Source: Burkholderiales bacterium UBA4657 (GTDB lineage: Bacteria; Pseudomonadota; Gammaproteobacteria; Burkholderiales; Burkholderiaceae_E). From it: DNA of 64,000 nt. The notes under the pieces are model-generated. The model worked only from the letters and a program-made list of their open reading frames with translations. It was not told the origin of the DNA and ran no database searches. The stretch spans positions 742 to 64,741 of the forward strand of contig DHLX01000037.1 in assembly GCA_002405475.1 (NCBI GenBank), read 5' to 3'. A program made the translations under genes and the position numbers. Positions 33,538-42,102 of this stretch are shown piece after piece (positions within the stretch are counted from its first letter, which is position 1; every line of letters begins with the position of its first letter).

Positions 33538-35910
33538 ATGAACGAAGCCGAAACCCGTGCCGAATTGATCGACCAGGCGCTTGCCGCAGCAGGCTGGGGT
33601 GTTGCCGAGGGTAGCCGCATCCGGCGTGAATATCCCATTACGCTCGGTCGTCTCGAAGGGGTGCGCAAGCGCGGCAAGTCGCTGACGGCCGACTATGTTC
33701 TGGAATACCGCAACACCAAGCTGGCCGTGGTCGAAGCCAAAGCCTGGGGCAAAGCGCTGACGGAAGGCGTGGCGCAAGCCAAAGACTATGCCAGCAAGTT
33801 GTCGTTGCGCTTTACTTATTCCACTAACGGCCAGAGCATTTACGCCATTGACATGCACACGGCAGCCGAGAACGAGCTGGCGGCTTTCCCGTCGCCACAA
33901 GAATTGTGGCAGCGTACCTTCGCTACCGAAAATGCCTGGCGTGACCGTTTTGCGCAGGTACCGTTCGAGGACAAGGGCGGCTTGTTTCAGGGGCGCTATT
34001 ATCAAGACATAGCGGTCGAGCAGGTGCTGGCGGCAGTGGCGAACAAGCAGCAGCGTATTTTGCTGACACTGGCCACCGGCACGGGAAAGACCTTTATTGC
34101 CTTCCAGATTGCGTGGAAGCTGTTTCAGAGTCGCTGGAACCAGACCGATGCCAGCGGGCAGGGCGAACCAACGCGCCGACCGCGCATTTTATTCTTGGCC
34201 GATCGCAATATTCTGGCTGACCAGGCCTATAACGCTTTTTCGGCTTTTGACGATAAGGCGCTGGTGCGTATTGACCCGGCAGATATTCGCAAAGCTGGCA
34301 GGGTGCCGAAGAATGGCAGCATTTTCTTCACCATCTTCCAGACCTTTATGAGTGGGGCAGGAGACACGCCTTATTTTGGTGAGTATGCACCCGACTTTTT
34401 TGATTTCATCATCATTGACGAGTGTCACCGTGGCGGTGCCAACGACGAGAGCAACTGGCGTGGCATTCTCGACTATTTCTCGCCAGCCGTGCAGCTGGGT
34501 CTGACGGCAACACCCAAGCGCAAGGACAATGTGGATACCTATGCCTACTTCGGTGAGCCGGTGTTTAGCTACTCGCTCAAGCAGGGTATCAATGATGGCT
34601 TTCTGACGCCGTTTCGTGTCAAGCAGATTTCGACGACTCTGGATGAATATGTTTATACCCCTGATGACCAGGTGGTAGAAGGTGAAGTCGAGACCGGAAA
34701 GCGCTACAAGGAATCAGACTTCAATAAAATCATCGAGATCAAGGAGCGCGAGAGCAAGCGTGTCGAGATTTTTATGTCATTGATCGACCAGCGCGAAAAG
34801 ACCTTGGTGTTCTGCGCCACGCAGGATCATGCCTTGGCGATTCGTGACTTGATCAATCAGAGGAAGACCAGCACCGACCCTAATTATTGCCAGCGCGTGA
34901 CCGCCAACGATGGCGCCCTGGGTGAGCAGTGGCTACGCGATTTTCAGGACAATGAGAAGCATATTCCGACCGTTCTGACTACCTCGCAGAAACTTTCCAC
35001 CGGGGTCGATGCGCGCAATGTGCGCAACATTGTGCTGTTGCGACCCGTGAATTCAATGATTGAGTTCAAGCAGATTATTGGGCGCGGCACCCGGCTTTAC
35101 GAGGGCAAAGACTACTTCACCCTCTACGACTTTGTGAAGGCGCACCACCATTTCAATGATGCGGAATGGGACGGGGAGCCGCTAGAGCCAATAGAGCCGA
35201 CAGACAGGCCAGTGCCGCCACGAGGGGGTGACGACGAACCAGTGAAAATGTCTGAGCCTCTTGCTGGCTACGAGACCGCGCCGCGCCGTAAACTCAAGGT
35301 GAAGCTGGCAGACGGAAAATCGCGCGCCATTCAGCACATGCAGGTCACCAGTTTCTGGCACCCAGATGGTACGCCCATGTCGGCACAGCAGTTCATGCAA
35401 GCACTGTTCGGCAAATTGCCCGACTTCTTTCAGGATGAAAATGAATTGCGCTCGCTATGGAGCGCCCCTGACACCCGTCGCAAGTTGCTGGAAGGCCTGG
35501 CCGACAAAGGCTTCGGCAAGCAGCAACTGGCTGAAATGCAAAAGATTATTGATGCCGAGAACAGCGATCTGTTCGACGTGCTGGCGCATGTGGCTTATGC
35601 GCTGGAACCGCTGACAAGAAAAGAGCGCGCCGACCGGGCTATGGCATTGATTAGCGGCCAGTTCAATTCGAAGCAGCAGGTATTTCTGGACTTTGTGCTG
35701 TCGCACTATGTAGCGCTGGGCGTGGATGAACTGGATCAGACCAAGCTGACGCCGCTATTGAAGCTGAAGTATCACGACTCAATTCCCGACGCGGTCGCCG
35801 ATTTGGGCAGGCCGGAAGAAATCGGGAAGGTGTTTAGCGGGTTTCAGCGCTATTTGTATGCAGAGGCAGGCGGTACTTGTGAAGTTTCAGCTTTTTCGCC
35901 TCATGGTTGA
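33538..35910 (+). CDS. hsdR: Type I restriction endonuclease subunit R
   Basis: 790-aa translocase/nuclease. The N-terminal PD-ExK nuclease shows Asp52, Glu66 and Lys68 (ADYVLEY ... VVEAKAW). The SF2 motor has Walker A ATGTGKT (179-185), DECH (about 294-297) and later motifs including VDARNVRNIVLLRPV and IGRGTRLYEGKDYF. A C-terminal EcoEI_R-type helical domain completes it; length fits that short HsdR class rather than EcoKI. It starts 9 bp after hsdS. Confidence 0.94.
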   Translation: MNEAETRAELIDQALAAAGWGVAEGSRIRREYPITLGRLEGVRKRGKSLTADYVLEYRNTKLAVVEAKAWGKALTEGVAQAKDYASKLSLRFTYSTNGQSIYAIDMHTAAENELAAFPSPQELWQRTFATENAWRDRFAQVPFEDKGGLFQGRYYQDIAVEQVLAAVANKQQRILLTLATGTGKTFIAFQIAWKLFQSRWNQTDASGQGEPTRRPRILFLADRNILADQAYNAFSAFDDKALVRIDPADIRKAGRVPKNGSIFFTIFQTFMSGAGDTPYFGEYAPDFFDFIIIDECHRGGANDESNWRGILDYFSPAVQLGLTATPKRKDNVDTYAYFGEPVFSYSLKQGINDGFLTPFRVKQISTTLDEYVYTPDDQVVEGEVETGKRYKESDFNKIIEIKERESKRVEIFMSLIDQREKTLVFCATQDHALAIRDLINQRKTSTDPNYCQRVTANDGALGEQWLRDFQDNEKHIPTVLTTSQKLSTGVDARNVRNIVLLRPVNSMIEFKQIIGRGTRLYEGKDYFTLYDFVKAHHHFNDAEWDGEPLEPIEPTDRPVPPRGGDDEPVKMSEPLAGYETAPRRKLKVKLADGKSRAIQHMQVTSFWHPDGTPMSAQQFMQALFGKLPDFFQDENELRSLWSAPDTRRKLLEGLADKGFGKQQLAEMQKIIDAENSDLFDVLAHVAYALEPLTRKERADRAMALISGQFNSKQQVFLDFVLSHYVALGVDELDQTKLTPLLKLKYHDSIPDAVADLGRPEEIGKVFSGFQRYLYAEAGGTCEVSAFSPHG

Positions 35911-35959
35911 CAATAACCCCATTTTTTTAGACAATGAAATTGAAAAAAGTTGACAATAA
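35907..35959 (+). repeat. Three spaced GACAAT repeats before the ATPase/STAS-like gene
   Basis: TTGACAATAA occurs at 35907-35916 and again at 35950-35959, with a related TAGACAAT between them. The GACAAT cores start at 35909, 35930 and 35952, i.e. 21 and 22 bp apart (two helical turns), in the gap between hsdR and the HTH-containing gene that begins at 35960. They could be operator sites for that gene's own HTH domain. Confidence 0.5.
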
Positions 35960-36439
35960 ATGACCAAAGCACGCGCTGGTGCAGATCTAATCCACCGATT
36001 CATTATCCAGAACCTTGGCGCTCACCCGCGTGACATAGTGCGGGTGACGTCAGAAAAATTCGGCTGCTCGCGGCAGGCGGTGCACAAACATCTGCAGCGT
36101 CTTATTACAGAGGGTTTTGTTACATCTGATGGGCAGACCAGGAACAAGAGTTATCAGCTTGCACCTTTGGAGAAGTGGAGTAAACGCTATGAACTGACAT
36201 CAGGTTTGGTCGAGAGTGCCGTTTGGAGTGAGGACATCAAACCTTTGCTGGGCCAGCTTCCAGAGAACGTGTTGAGTATCTGGCACTACGGATTTACCGA
36301 GATGCTCAACAATGTCATTGATCACTCTGGTGCGCAAACTGTTCGCATTTCACTGACCAAAACCGCGGCCGCTAACACTATTAAAATTTATGATGATGGC
36401 GTTGGAATTTTCAGGAAAATTCAAGTTGCCCTGGGTTTA

Positions 36440-36463
36440 TTGATATTTTCTAAAAACATGACA
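36440..36463. repeat. Left terminal inverted repeat of the IS630 element
   Basis: Begins TTGATATTTTC and ends CATGACA, directly after TA. Matches the complement of 37514-37537 at 18 of 24 positions. Confidence 0.8.
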
Positions 36464-36518
36464 ACGGATTCGCTTCTCGTGCGTTATATCTTCAAGGTTG
36501 TTATTGGAGAATATTGGG

Positions 36519-37004
36519 ATGGTACAAAAGAGGTTGAGCGAAGCGGCGAAGAAGCGGTTGCGAGCTGGGCGGATGCTGCAAAAGGGCAAGGGTTGCGCCG
36601 AGGTTGCGCTGGCGGTGGGCGTGGCGCGCCAGACCGTATACACATGGAAGGCGTTGCTTGATGAAGGCGGAATTGATGCGCTGCGTGCAGTGCCCGAGCG
36701 AGGCCGACCTGCCCAGCTGGATGAGGGGCAGTTGGCCTCGGTACGAGCGGTCATCTTGCAGAGTCCGACAGAACATGGGTTTGGAACCGAGTTGTGGACA
36801 CTCAAGCGGGTGGGCGCTGTCATTGAGCGACTCCACAGCGTGCGGTTCAGTACGGCGCATGTATGGCGTATACTGGGCGCACTGGGTTTCAGCCCGCAAA
36901 AGCCCGACAAGCGCGCCATCGAGCGTAATGAGGACGCTGTGCGCCAATGGAAACGACGCACCTGGCCGACCCTTAAAAAAAAGCCCAGCGAGAGCGGCGA
37001 GTGA
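36519..37004 (+). CDS. IS630-family transposase OrfA (DNA-binding half)
   Basis: 161-aa N-terminal half of an IS630 transposase: HTH_29/Homeodomain-like region (EVALAVGVARQTVYTWKALLDEGG) and a second winged helix (STAHVWRILGALGFSPQKPDKRA). The ATG at 36519 has GGAG 10 nt upstream. The frame ends in PTLKKKPSESGE; the three lysines are coded AAA AAA AAG, a slippery site. The stop overlaps the OrfB GTG (GTGA). It lacks the catalytic residues, which are in OrfB. Confidence 0.9.
   Translation: MVQKRLSEAAKKRLRAGRMLQKGKGCAEVALAVGVARQTVYTWKALLDEGGIDALRAVPERGRPAQLDEGQLASVRAVILQSPTEHGFGTELWTLKRVGAVIERLHSVRFSTAHVWRILGALGFSPQKPDKRAIERNEDAVRQWKRRTWPTLKKKPSESGE
36977..36983 (+). other. A_AAA_AAG slippery heptamer for -1 frameshifting
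   Basis: Within a run of eight A, the OrfA reading phase gives A AAA AAG, the same heptamer that drives -1 frameshifting in dnaX and several insertion sequences. A -1 shift here enters the OrfB frame, which is open from this point to 37513, giving a fused transposase of about 331 aa, the normal size for the family. Confidence 0.75.
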
Positions 37005-37513
37005 TCGTTTTTGTGGACGAGTCGGGCATCAGCGAGCGACCCCCACGTGTACGTACCTGGGCTCCCAAAGGGCAGACGCCCATCATCCAGTTCCACTTCA
37101 ACTGGAATCACGTCTCGGTCATCGCAGGAATGACGCGCACCAACTGCATGTTCAGACTGCACGAGGGCAGCATCAAGAAAGAAGAAATCGTCGATTTCCT
37201 CAAAGCGCTCAAGGCTCACTTGAAACAACCCCTGTTGGTCATCTGGGATGGGCTCAAGGCGCACAGAAGCCGCCTAGTGAGAGACTATCTGGATACACTC
37301 AACGGACACATCCAGATTGCCTTTCTTCCTCCCTATGCGCCCGATCTGAATCCAGTCGAATACTTGTGGGCCTGGCTCAAGCGCCATGCTCTGGCCAATT
37401 ACTGCCCCAACCACTTGGGAGAACTGCACGCCACCGCACGCAACAAGCTCAAAAGCGCACAAAAACGACCCTCGATCATCGCCTCTTGCTGGCAACAGGC
37501 TACCCTCTGGTAA
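37001..37513 (+). CDS. IS630-family transposase OrfB (DDE catalytic half)
   Basis: 170-aa DDE superfamily endonuclease: first Asp in FVDESG, second in IWDGLKAH, and Glu in the NPVEYLWAWLK block (DDE_3 family). It begins at GTG overlapping the OrfA stop, but the more probable product is the frameshift fusion with OrfA. The catalytic triad is intact, so the element may still be mobile. Confidence 0.9.
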   Translation: MIVFVDESGISERPPRVRTWAPKGQTPIIQFHFNWNHVSVIAGMTRTNCMFRLHEGSIKKEEIVDFLKALKAHLKQPLLVIWDGLKAHRSRLVRDYLDTLNGHIQIAFLPPYAPDLNPVEYLWAWLKRHALANYCPNHLGELHATARNKLKSAQKRPSIIASCWQQATLW

Positions 37514-37537
37514 TGTCATGAATTATGAAAAGCTCAA
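37514..37537. repeat. Right terminal inverted repeat of the IS630 element
   Basis: Complement of this end starts TTGAGCTTTTC and ends CATGACA; it is followed by the duplicated TA at 37538-37539. Confidence 0.8.
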
Positions 37538-38132
37538 TAATGGATGCGCGTCATGCCGTGTTAGAACTGGCGAAGGGGAAATTTACGACCGATCCTCGCA
37601 ATCACTCGGGCGAAGGCATATTTTTTACATCGAGAATGTTCGATAAATTCATAATTGCTTCTGGTGAAGTGTTCTTTTCTCATCAGTTTGATGAAAAGGA
37701 AGACTGGATCCTGCATTCGAGTACCAATGCAGGCGGTACTCTGGTCGAGATGGTGCTTCACAATCATACCGCGCGGACAACAAAGAAAGTCTTTGACAGA
37801 TTCACTTCGGATGATGATTATGGATTTACGAAAACCGTTGTGCCGGTCAAGTTGATGCATTATGGTGATGACAATCTGGTTTCCAGATCACAGGCAAAGA
37901 GGCTTCTGCTGCGTGTAGATCGATTCAAAACCGTGGTTCTGGACTTTGCAGGAGTGACAGCCATTGGCCAGGCTTTTGCAGATGAAGTTTTTCGGGTATT
38001 CAGATCCAGAAATCCCGGAGTGGAGGTGCTTGCTATACATGCCTCGGCTGAGGTGAGGCGGATGATTACTCGCGCTGAGTCGTTGGCTGCTTCTGGCTGG
38101 GTGTGATAATTCAAATTCTGAAGGGTGAATTT

Positions 38133-40067
38133 ATGCGCTGGCTCAAATATGTAGCAATCGCTCTGGGGGGGCTACTGGCTCTGCTATTGGTGGCTGTCGT
38201 TGCCCTGTTTGCTCTGGTGGATACTGCAGCGCTGAAAACTACCCTGTCGAAATATGTGGCTGACCAGTATCAGCGCACCCTGACGCTGGACGGCGATTTG
38301 AAACTGTCATTATTCCCTACGCTGGGGGTCTCGGTCGCGCAGGCGCGCCTGTCAGAACCCGGCGCAACTGCTACTGCGCTCAAGGTTGAACAGGCCCGGT
38401 TATCGGTCGATGTTCTGCCGCTGTTGCGTGGCCAGCTGCGGGTGGGCGGCATCACGCTCGACGGACTCGAAGCCACACTGGTACGCAAGGCAGATGGCAA
38501 GACCAATTATGATGATCTGATAGGTGGCGACAAGAAACAGTCGTCGGGTGCAGTGCAGTTCGATATTGAAAAAATTGCCCTGACACGCTCGGCTCTGGTT
38601 GTGCGTGATGCAGTGAGCGGCACGGATCTGACCTTGAGTCAATTGAATTTATCTACCGGACGCGTGGCTGAACGCTCACCCTTTCCGTTCGATTTCAGTG
38701 TGCAGATACAAGGAAAAAAACCCGCCATCCAGGGGGCATTCAAAGCCAAGGGTGTGGCGACATTCGACCTGACAGGTCGTGCCTTCAGTCTGTCAAAATT
38801 TGAAACGGGCTATAGTGGTAAGCTGGCAGCGCGTACTATTGTTTTCGATCTCAATGCGCCGCTTACCGCCGACTTGAATGCGCTGTTGATACGTCTGCCG
38901 CAGTTCAGCGGTCAGTTGCAAGTCAATGACCCAAGTCTGCCAATGAAGTCGCTGCAAATGCCATTGTCGGGTACGCTGACGGCAGACCTCAAGCAACAGA
39001 AAATGCAGGGCAAACTCAACACCAAATTCGATGAAACCACATTGGCAGCACAATGGGGAGTGCAGCAATTTTCGCCTTTCAAATTCAGCTTCGATATCAA
39101 TGCCGACCGTTTGAATGTCGATCGCTACTTGCCGCCCCCTGCCGCCAACACCCCGGCAGCTTCCGGCGCGGAAAAGCCGATTGACCTGAGTGCGCTGAAA
39201 AAATTGAATGGCAGTGGTACAGCGCGTATCGGACAGTTGCAAATCAAGGGGATGAAAGCCAGCAATGTGCTACTGACGCTGAATGCCAACGCTGGCGATG
39301 TGCGACTGGCGCCGGTATCGGCACAACTCTACGGCGGTAGCCTGCAGGCTACCGCCAGTGTCAATGCCCATAGCAACCGCTACGCCTTGAATCAGCAACT
39401 GAACAATGTCCAGATCGGCCCGCTGTTACGCGATGTCGCTAAAAACGACCTGCTGGAGGGACGTGCTGTTGTCAATGCCAATGTGACAGCGACCGGCACG
39501 ACGGTCAGTGCATTGAAAAAAGCTCTGAACGGCACCGCCTCGGTACGGCTGAATGATGGCGCGATTAAAGGCTACGATCTGGGCAAAACGCTGGGCAATG
39601 CCCGCGATAAACTCAATGCCCTGGTGAAGGGGGGCACGACCAATGATAAAGGTGGTGGTAGTGCGCAGGACAAGACGCAGTTTTCCGAGTTGAGTGCCAG
39701 TTTTAATATCGTCAACGGTGTGGCGAACAATGATGACCTGAACGTCAAGGCACCGCTTTTCCGGCTCGGGGGCAATGGCAAAATTGATCTGGGTGAAAGT
39801 CGGGTCGATTATCTGGCGCGCGCCAGTATCGTCAACACCCTGACTGGTCAGGGAGGCAAGGACAAAGGTCAAACCAGGGACATTACCATTCCGGTCAGAA
39901 TTGTCGGGCCGTTCGATAAGCTGGGCTGGGAAGTGCAATGGTCGGCGGTAGGCAGCGAAGCCTTGAAGGCCACGGTGGGCACCAAGCTGGACGAGAAAAA
40001 ACAGGAACTCAAAGACAAGGCGCGTGACCAGGTCAAAGATAAATTGAAAGGTTTGTTCAGTCGTTAA
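38133..40067 (+). CDS. AsmA family protein
   Basis: 644-aa inner-membrane-anchored, periplasmic AsmA-like protein. One N-terminal transmembrane helix (about 4-30, VAIALGGLLALLLVAVVALFAL split), the AsmA N-terminal domain with DLKLSLFPTLGVSVAQARLSEP-type beta repeats (present in pieces), and the C-terminal AsmA_2 domain. Members of the family form bridge-like lipid-transfer structures between the membranes. AAGGGTG before the ATG at 38133 fixes the start; the frame upstream is not supported. The C-terminus is Lys/Asp-rich (DKARDQVKDKLKG). It begins the core genome again after the island. Confidence 0.9.
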   Translation: MRWLKYVAIALGGLLALLLVAVVALFALVDTAALKTTLSKYVADQYQRTLTLDGDLKLSLFPTLGVSVAQARLSEPGATATALKVEQARLSVDVLPLLRGQLRVGGITLDGLEATLVRKADGKTNYDDLIGGDKKQSSGAVQFDIEKIALTRSALVVRDAVSGTDLTLSQLNLSTGRVAERSPFPFDFSVQIQGKKPAIQGAFKAKGVATFDLTGRAFSLSKFETGYSGKLAARTIVFDLNAPLTADLNALLIRLPQFSGQLQVNDPSLPMKSLQMPLSGTLTADLKQQKMQGKLNTKFDETTLAAQWGVQQFSPFKFSFDINADRLNVDRYLPPPAANTPAASGAEKPIDLSALKKLNGSGTARIGQLQIKGMKASNVLLTLNANAGDVRLAPVSAQLYGGSLQATASVNAHSNRYALNQQLNNVQIGPLLRDVAKNDLLEGRAVVNANVTATGTTVSALKKALNGTASVRLNDGAIKGYDLGKTLGNARDKLNALVKGGTTNDKGGGSAQDKTQFSELSASFNIVNGVANNDDLNVKAPLFRLGGNGKIDLGESRVDYLARASIVNTLTGQGGKDKGQTRDITIPVRIVGPFDKLGWEVQWSAVGSEALKATVGTKLDEKKQELKDKARDQVKDKLKGLFSR

Positions 40068-40086
40068 ATGGTGTCATGACACATGA

Positions 40087-40115
40087 CTGTCATTCAATTG
40101 ACATGAGCGTGTCAT
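40087..40115 (+). promoter_or_regulatory. Overlapping Pho boxes upstream of phoX
   Basis: Three 7-bp direct repeats occur at exactly 11-bp spacing: CTGTCAT (40087), TTGACAT (40098) and GTGTCAT (40109). The 7+4+7 layout is the PhoB-binding Pho box, here in two overlapping units. A weak -10 candidate (TATGCA) follows at 40129-40134. It lies about 55 bp before the phoX start, so PhoB control of the phosphatase is strongly suggested. Confidence 0.75.
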
Positions 40116-40170
40116 TTTTTCATCGCAGTATGCAGTCCTGTTCAATCAACCTCTTGAATCGGGACCTGCC

Positions 40171-42081
40171 ATGCATGATTTTGAAGAAGACCTGGGTACG
40201 CGCAATACGTCGCGTAACCCGCAATTTCACGATGTAGTCGCGGCGCGACGCCAATTTTTGAAGGGTGGTATGGCGGTCATGACAGCCAGCGCTGCGGCTC
40301 CGCTGTTATCTGCCTGCGCCAGTGCTGGCATGAGTTCAGGACGTGGTGGCGCGCTGAATTTTGCCAGCGTGCCGTTTTCCATTACCGATGCCGTGATGGT
40401 GCCTCAAGGTTACCAGGTCGATTTGCTCTGGGCCTGGGGTGACCCGATTCAAGGGGTGCAAGGACCCGCTTTCAAACCCGACGCCTCGAACAGTGCCGCC
40501 GAGCAGGCGCAGCAGGCCGGTATGCACCACGACGGCATGCATTTTTTCCCTCTCGAGGGTCGCAGTGATCGTGGTCTGCTGGTGTTGAATCATGAATATA
40601 CAGATGATGGTTTATTGCATAACGATGGCATGAGAACCTGGAGTGCCGACAAGGTAGCCAAGTCGCAGGCGGCTCATGGTGTATCAGTAATTGAAATTGC
40701 GCTGCAAAACGGTAGCTGGCAAGTAGTACCGTCACGACTGGCACGCCGTGTTACCGCGGCAACGCCAATACGACTCAGCGGCCCTGCTGCGGGTCATGCC
40801 CTGGTTAAAACTGCGGCCGACCCGGCCGGACAGCAGGTATTGGGGACACTAAACAACTGCGCTCATGGCTATACGCCGTGGGGAACTTACCTGACTTGCG
40901 AAGAGAATTTCAATGGTTATTTTTCAACCAGAAGCCCAAATCGCGATCATGGCCGCTATGGGGTAGGTCGTGGCTCGGGTTACCGTTGGCATGAGCACGA
41001 TCAACGCTTCGATGCCGATGTGAATCCGAATGAACCGAACCGTTTTGGTTATGTGGTCGAGATTGACCCGCTCAATCCGCAATCGACCCCGGTCAAGCGC
41101 ACCGCGCTGGGACGCTTCAAGCACGAGGGCGCTACCGTGACCCTGGCCAAAGATGGTCGGGTCGTAGTCTATTCGGGCGATGACGAGCGCAATGAATACA
41201 TCTACAAATTTGTCTCTACCGGCAAGTTCAATGCCAATGATCGTGCTGCCAATATGAATCTGCTCGACAGCGGTACCTTGTACGTGGCAGCGTTTTACCC
41301 GAATGGCAAGGGCGAATGGGTCGCGCTCAAGCATGGTGAAAATGGTCTGACCGAGCAAAATGGCTTTCCTGACCAGGGCAGTATTTGTGTGCGCACGCGT
41401 CAGGCCGCTGACCGTGTCGGTGCCACCATGATGGACCGCCCGGAGTGGATTGCCGTACACCCGCAAACCAAGCAAGTCTATTGCACCCTGACCAATAACA
41501 GCCAGCGTGGCAGTGCGGTCGCTACTGATGATGCCAACCCACGCCGCGACAATCTTTTCGGTCACATCATTCGCTGGAATGAAGAAGGCGGTGATTCGGC
41601 AGCACTCAAATTTGGCTGGGATATTTTTGCCATGGCAGGCAACCCAGCGGCACCCAAGCCCGAACACAAGGGTAATGTGGTTGGTGACGCCTACGGTTCA
41701 CCCGATGGCCTGGAATTTGACCAGTTTGGTACCTTGTGGATTCAGACCGACATTTCAACTTCGATTCTGAACCAGAAAGAATACGCCGGCATGGGCCACA
41801 ATATGATGCTGGCAGCCAATATTCAGAGCAAAGAGACACGACGCTTTCTGACCGGACCGGCAGGATGTGAAATAACCGGGGTGACCTGGACCCCGGATGG
41901 CAAGTCGATGTTCGTCAATATCCAGCATCCGGGGGAGTCGCCCAGTGAGCGCACTGACCCGGGCAAGGAAACTGCCCTTTCACACTGGCCGCACAATCAG
42001 TTCAAAACCACACCCGCGGGTCGTCCACGTTCGGGCACGATTGTGATTCGCAAGCGCGATGGTGGCGTAATCAACACCTGA
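40171..42081 (+). CDS. phoX: PhoX family alkaline phosphatase (DUF839), Tat-exported
   Basis: 636-aa calcium/iron-type alkaline phosphatase that frees phosphate from phosphoesters in the periplasm. The N-terminus carries a twin-arginine signal, RRQFLK (26-31), followed by MTASAAAPLLSACAS. The body shows the PhoX/DUF839 pattern (LNHEYTDDGLLHNDG, LTCEENFNGYFS, GRFKHEGATV, and TWTPDGKSMFVNIQHPGE). GGGAC sits 7 nt before the ATG. Pho boxes upstream mean induction at low phosphate. Confidence 0.93.
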   Translation: MHDFEEDLGTRNTSRNPQFHDVVAARRQFLKGGMAVMTASAAAPLLSACASAGMSSGRGGALNFASVPFSITDAVMVPQGYQVDLLWAWGDPIQGVQGPAFKPDASNSAAEQAQQAGMHHDGMHFFPLEGRSDRGLLVLNHEYTDDGLLHNDGMRTWSADKVAKSQAAHGVSVIEIALQNGSWQVVPSRLARRVTAATPIRLSGPAAGHALVKTAADPAGQQVLGTLNNCAHGYTPWGTYLTCEENFNGYFSTRSPNRDHGRYGVGRGSGYRWHEHDQRFDADVNPNEPNRFGYVVEIDPLNPQSTPVKRTALGRFKHEGATVTLAKDGRVVVYSGDDERNEYIYKFVSTGKFNANDRAANMNLLDSGTLYVAAFYPNGKGEWVALKHGENGLTEQNGFPDQGSICVRTRQAADRVGATMMDRPEWIAVHPQTKQVYCTLTNNSQRGSAVATDDANPRRDNLFGHIIRWNEEGGDSAALKFGWDIFAMAGNPAAPKPEHKGNVVGDAYGSPDGLEFDQFGTLWIQTDISTSILNQKEYAGMGHNMMLAANIQSKETRRFLTGPAGCEITGVTWTPDGKSMFVNIQHPGESPSERTDPGKETALSHWPHNQFKTTPAGRPRSGTIVIRKRDGGVINT

Positions 42082-42102
42082 TTCAGGCACACCGTAGAGC
42101 TA

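Larger units (their letters stand above)
36440..37537 (+). mobile_element. IS630-family insertion sequence
   Basis: A 1098-bp element flanked by TA on both sides (36438-36439 and 37538-37539), the target preference of the IS630/Tc1 group. The terminal inverted repeats are about 24 bp with 18 matches: TTGA, TTTTC, AA and CATGACA blocks are shared between the left end and the complement of the right end. Two overlapping ORFs encode the transposase. Removing the element plus one TA restores the interrupted host gene in frame. Confidence 0.92.
35960..38106 (+). pseudogene. HTH/GHKL-ATPase/STAS-like (DUF4325) protein gene, split by IS630 element
   Basis: The gene runs 35960-36439 and resumes at 37540-38106; the insert is an IS630-family element. 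Joined, it encodes about 348 aa: an N-terminal winged HTH (about 20-60, CSRQAVHKHLQRLITEGFV), a GHKL/histidine-kinase-type ATPase with N-box FTEMLNNVIDHS (112-123), G1 box DDGVGI (145-150) and, after the insert, G2-like HSGEGIFFTSRM, then a C-terminal STAS-like DUF4325 domain (AKRLLLRVDRF, GQAFADEVFRVF). Such proteins are often found in accessory regions; function is not established. The 5' piece reads on into the element to a stop at 36661; the 3' piece has an ATG at 37525 that could be used. It is next to a type I RM operon. Confidence 0.85.

Noticed and set aside
35907..35959. CRISPR-like repeat array
   Set aside because: Three short 6-10-bp cores at 21-22 bp do not form repeat/spacer units; no cas genes in the window.
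36604..37521. 305-aa open frame overlapping both transposase ORFs
   Set aside because: Third-frame read-through of the IS; the HTH and DDE motifs are in the other two frames.
40924..41667. 247-aa open frame antisense to phoX
   Set aside because: Shadow of a long conserved gene with strong codon bias; composition does not look like a real protein.
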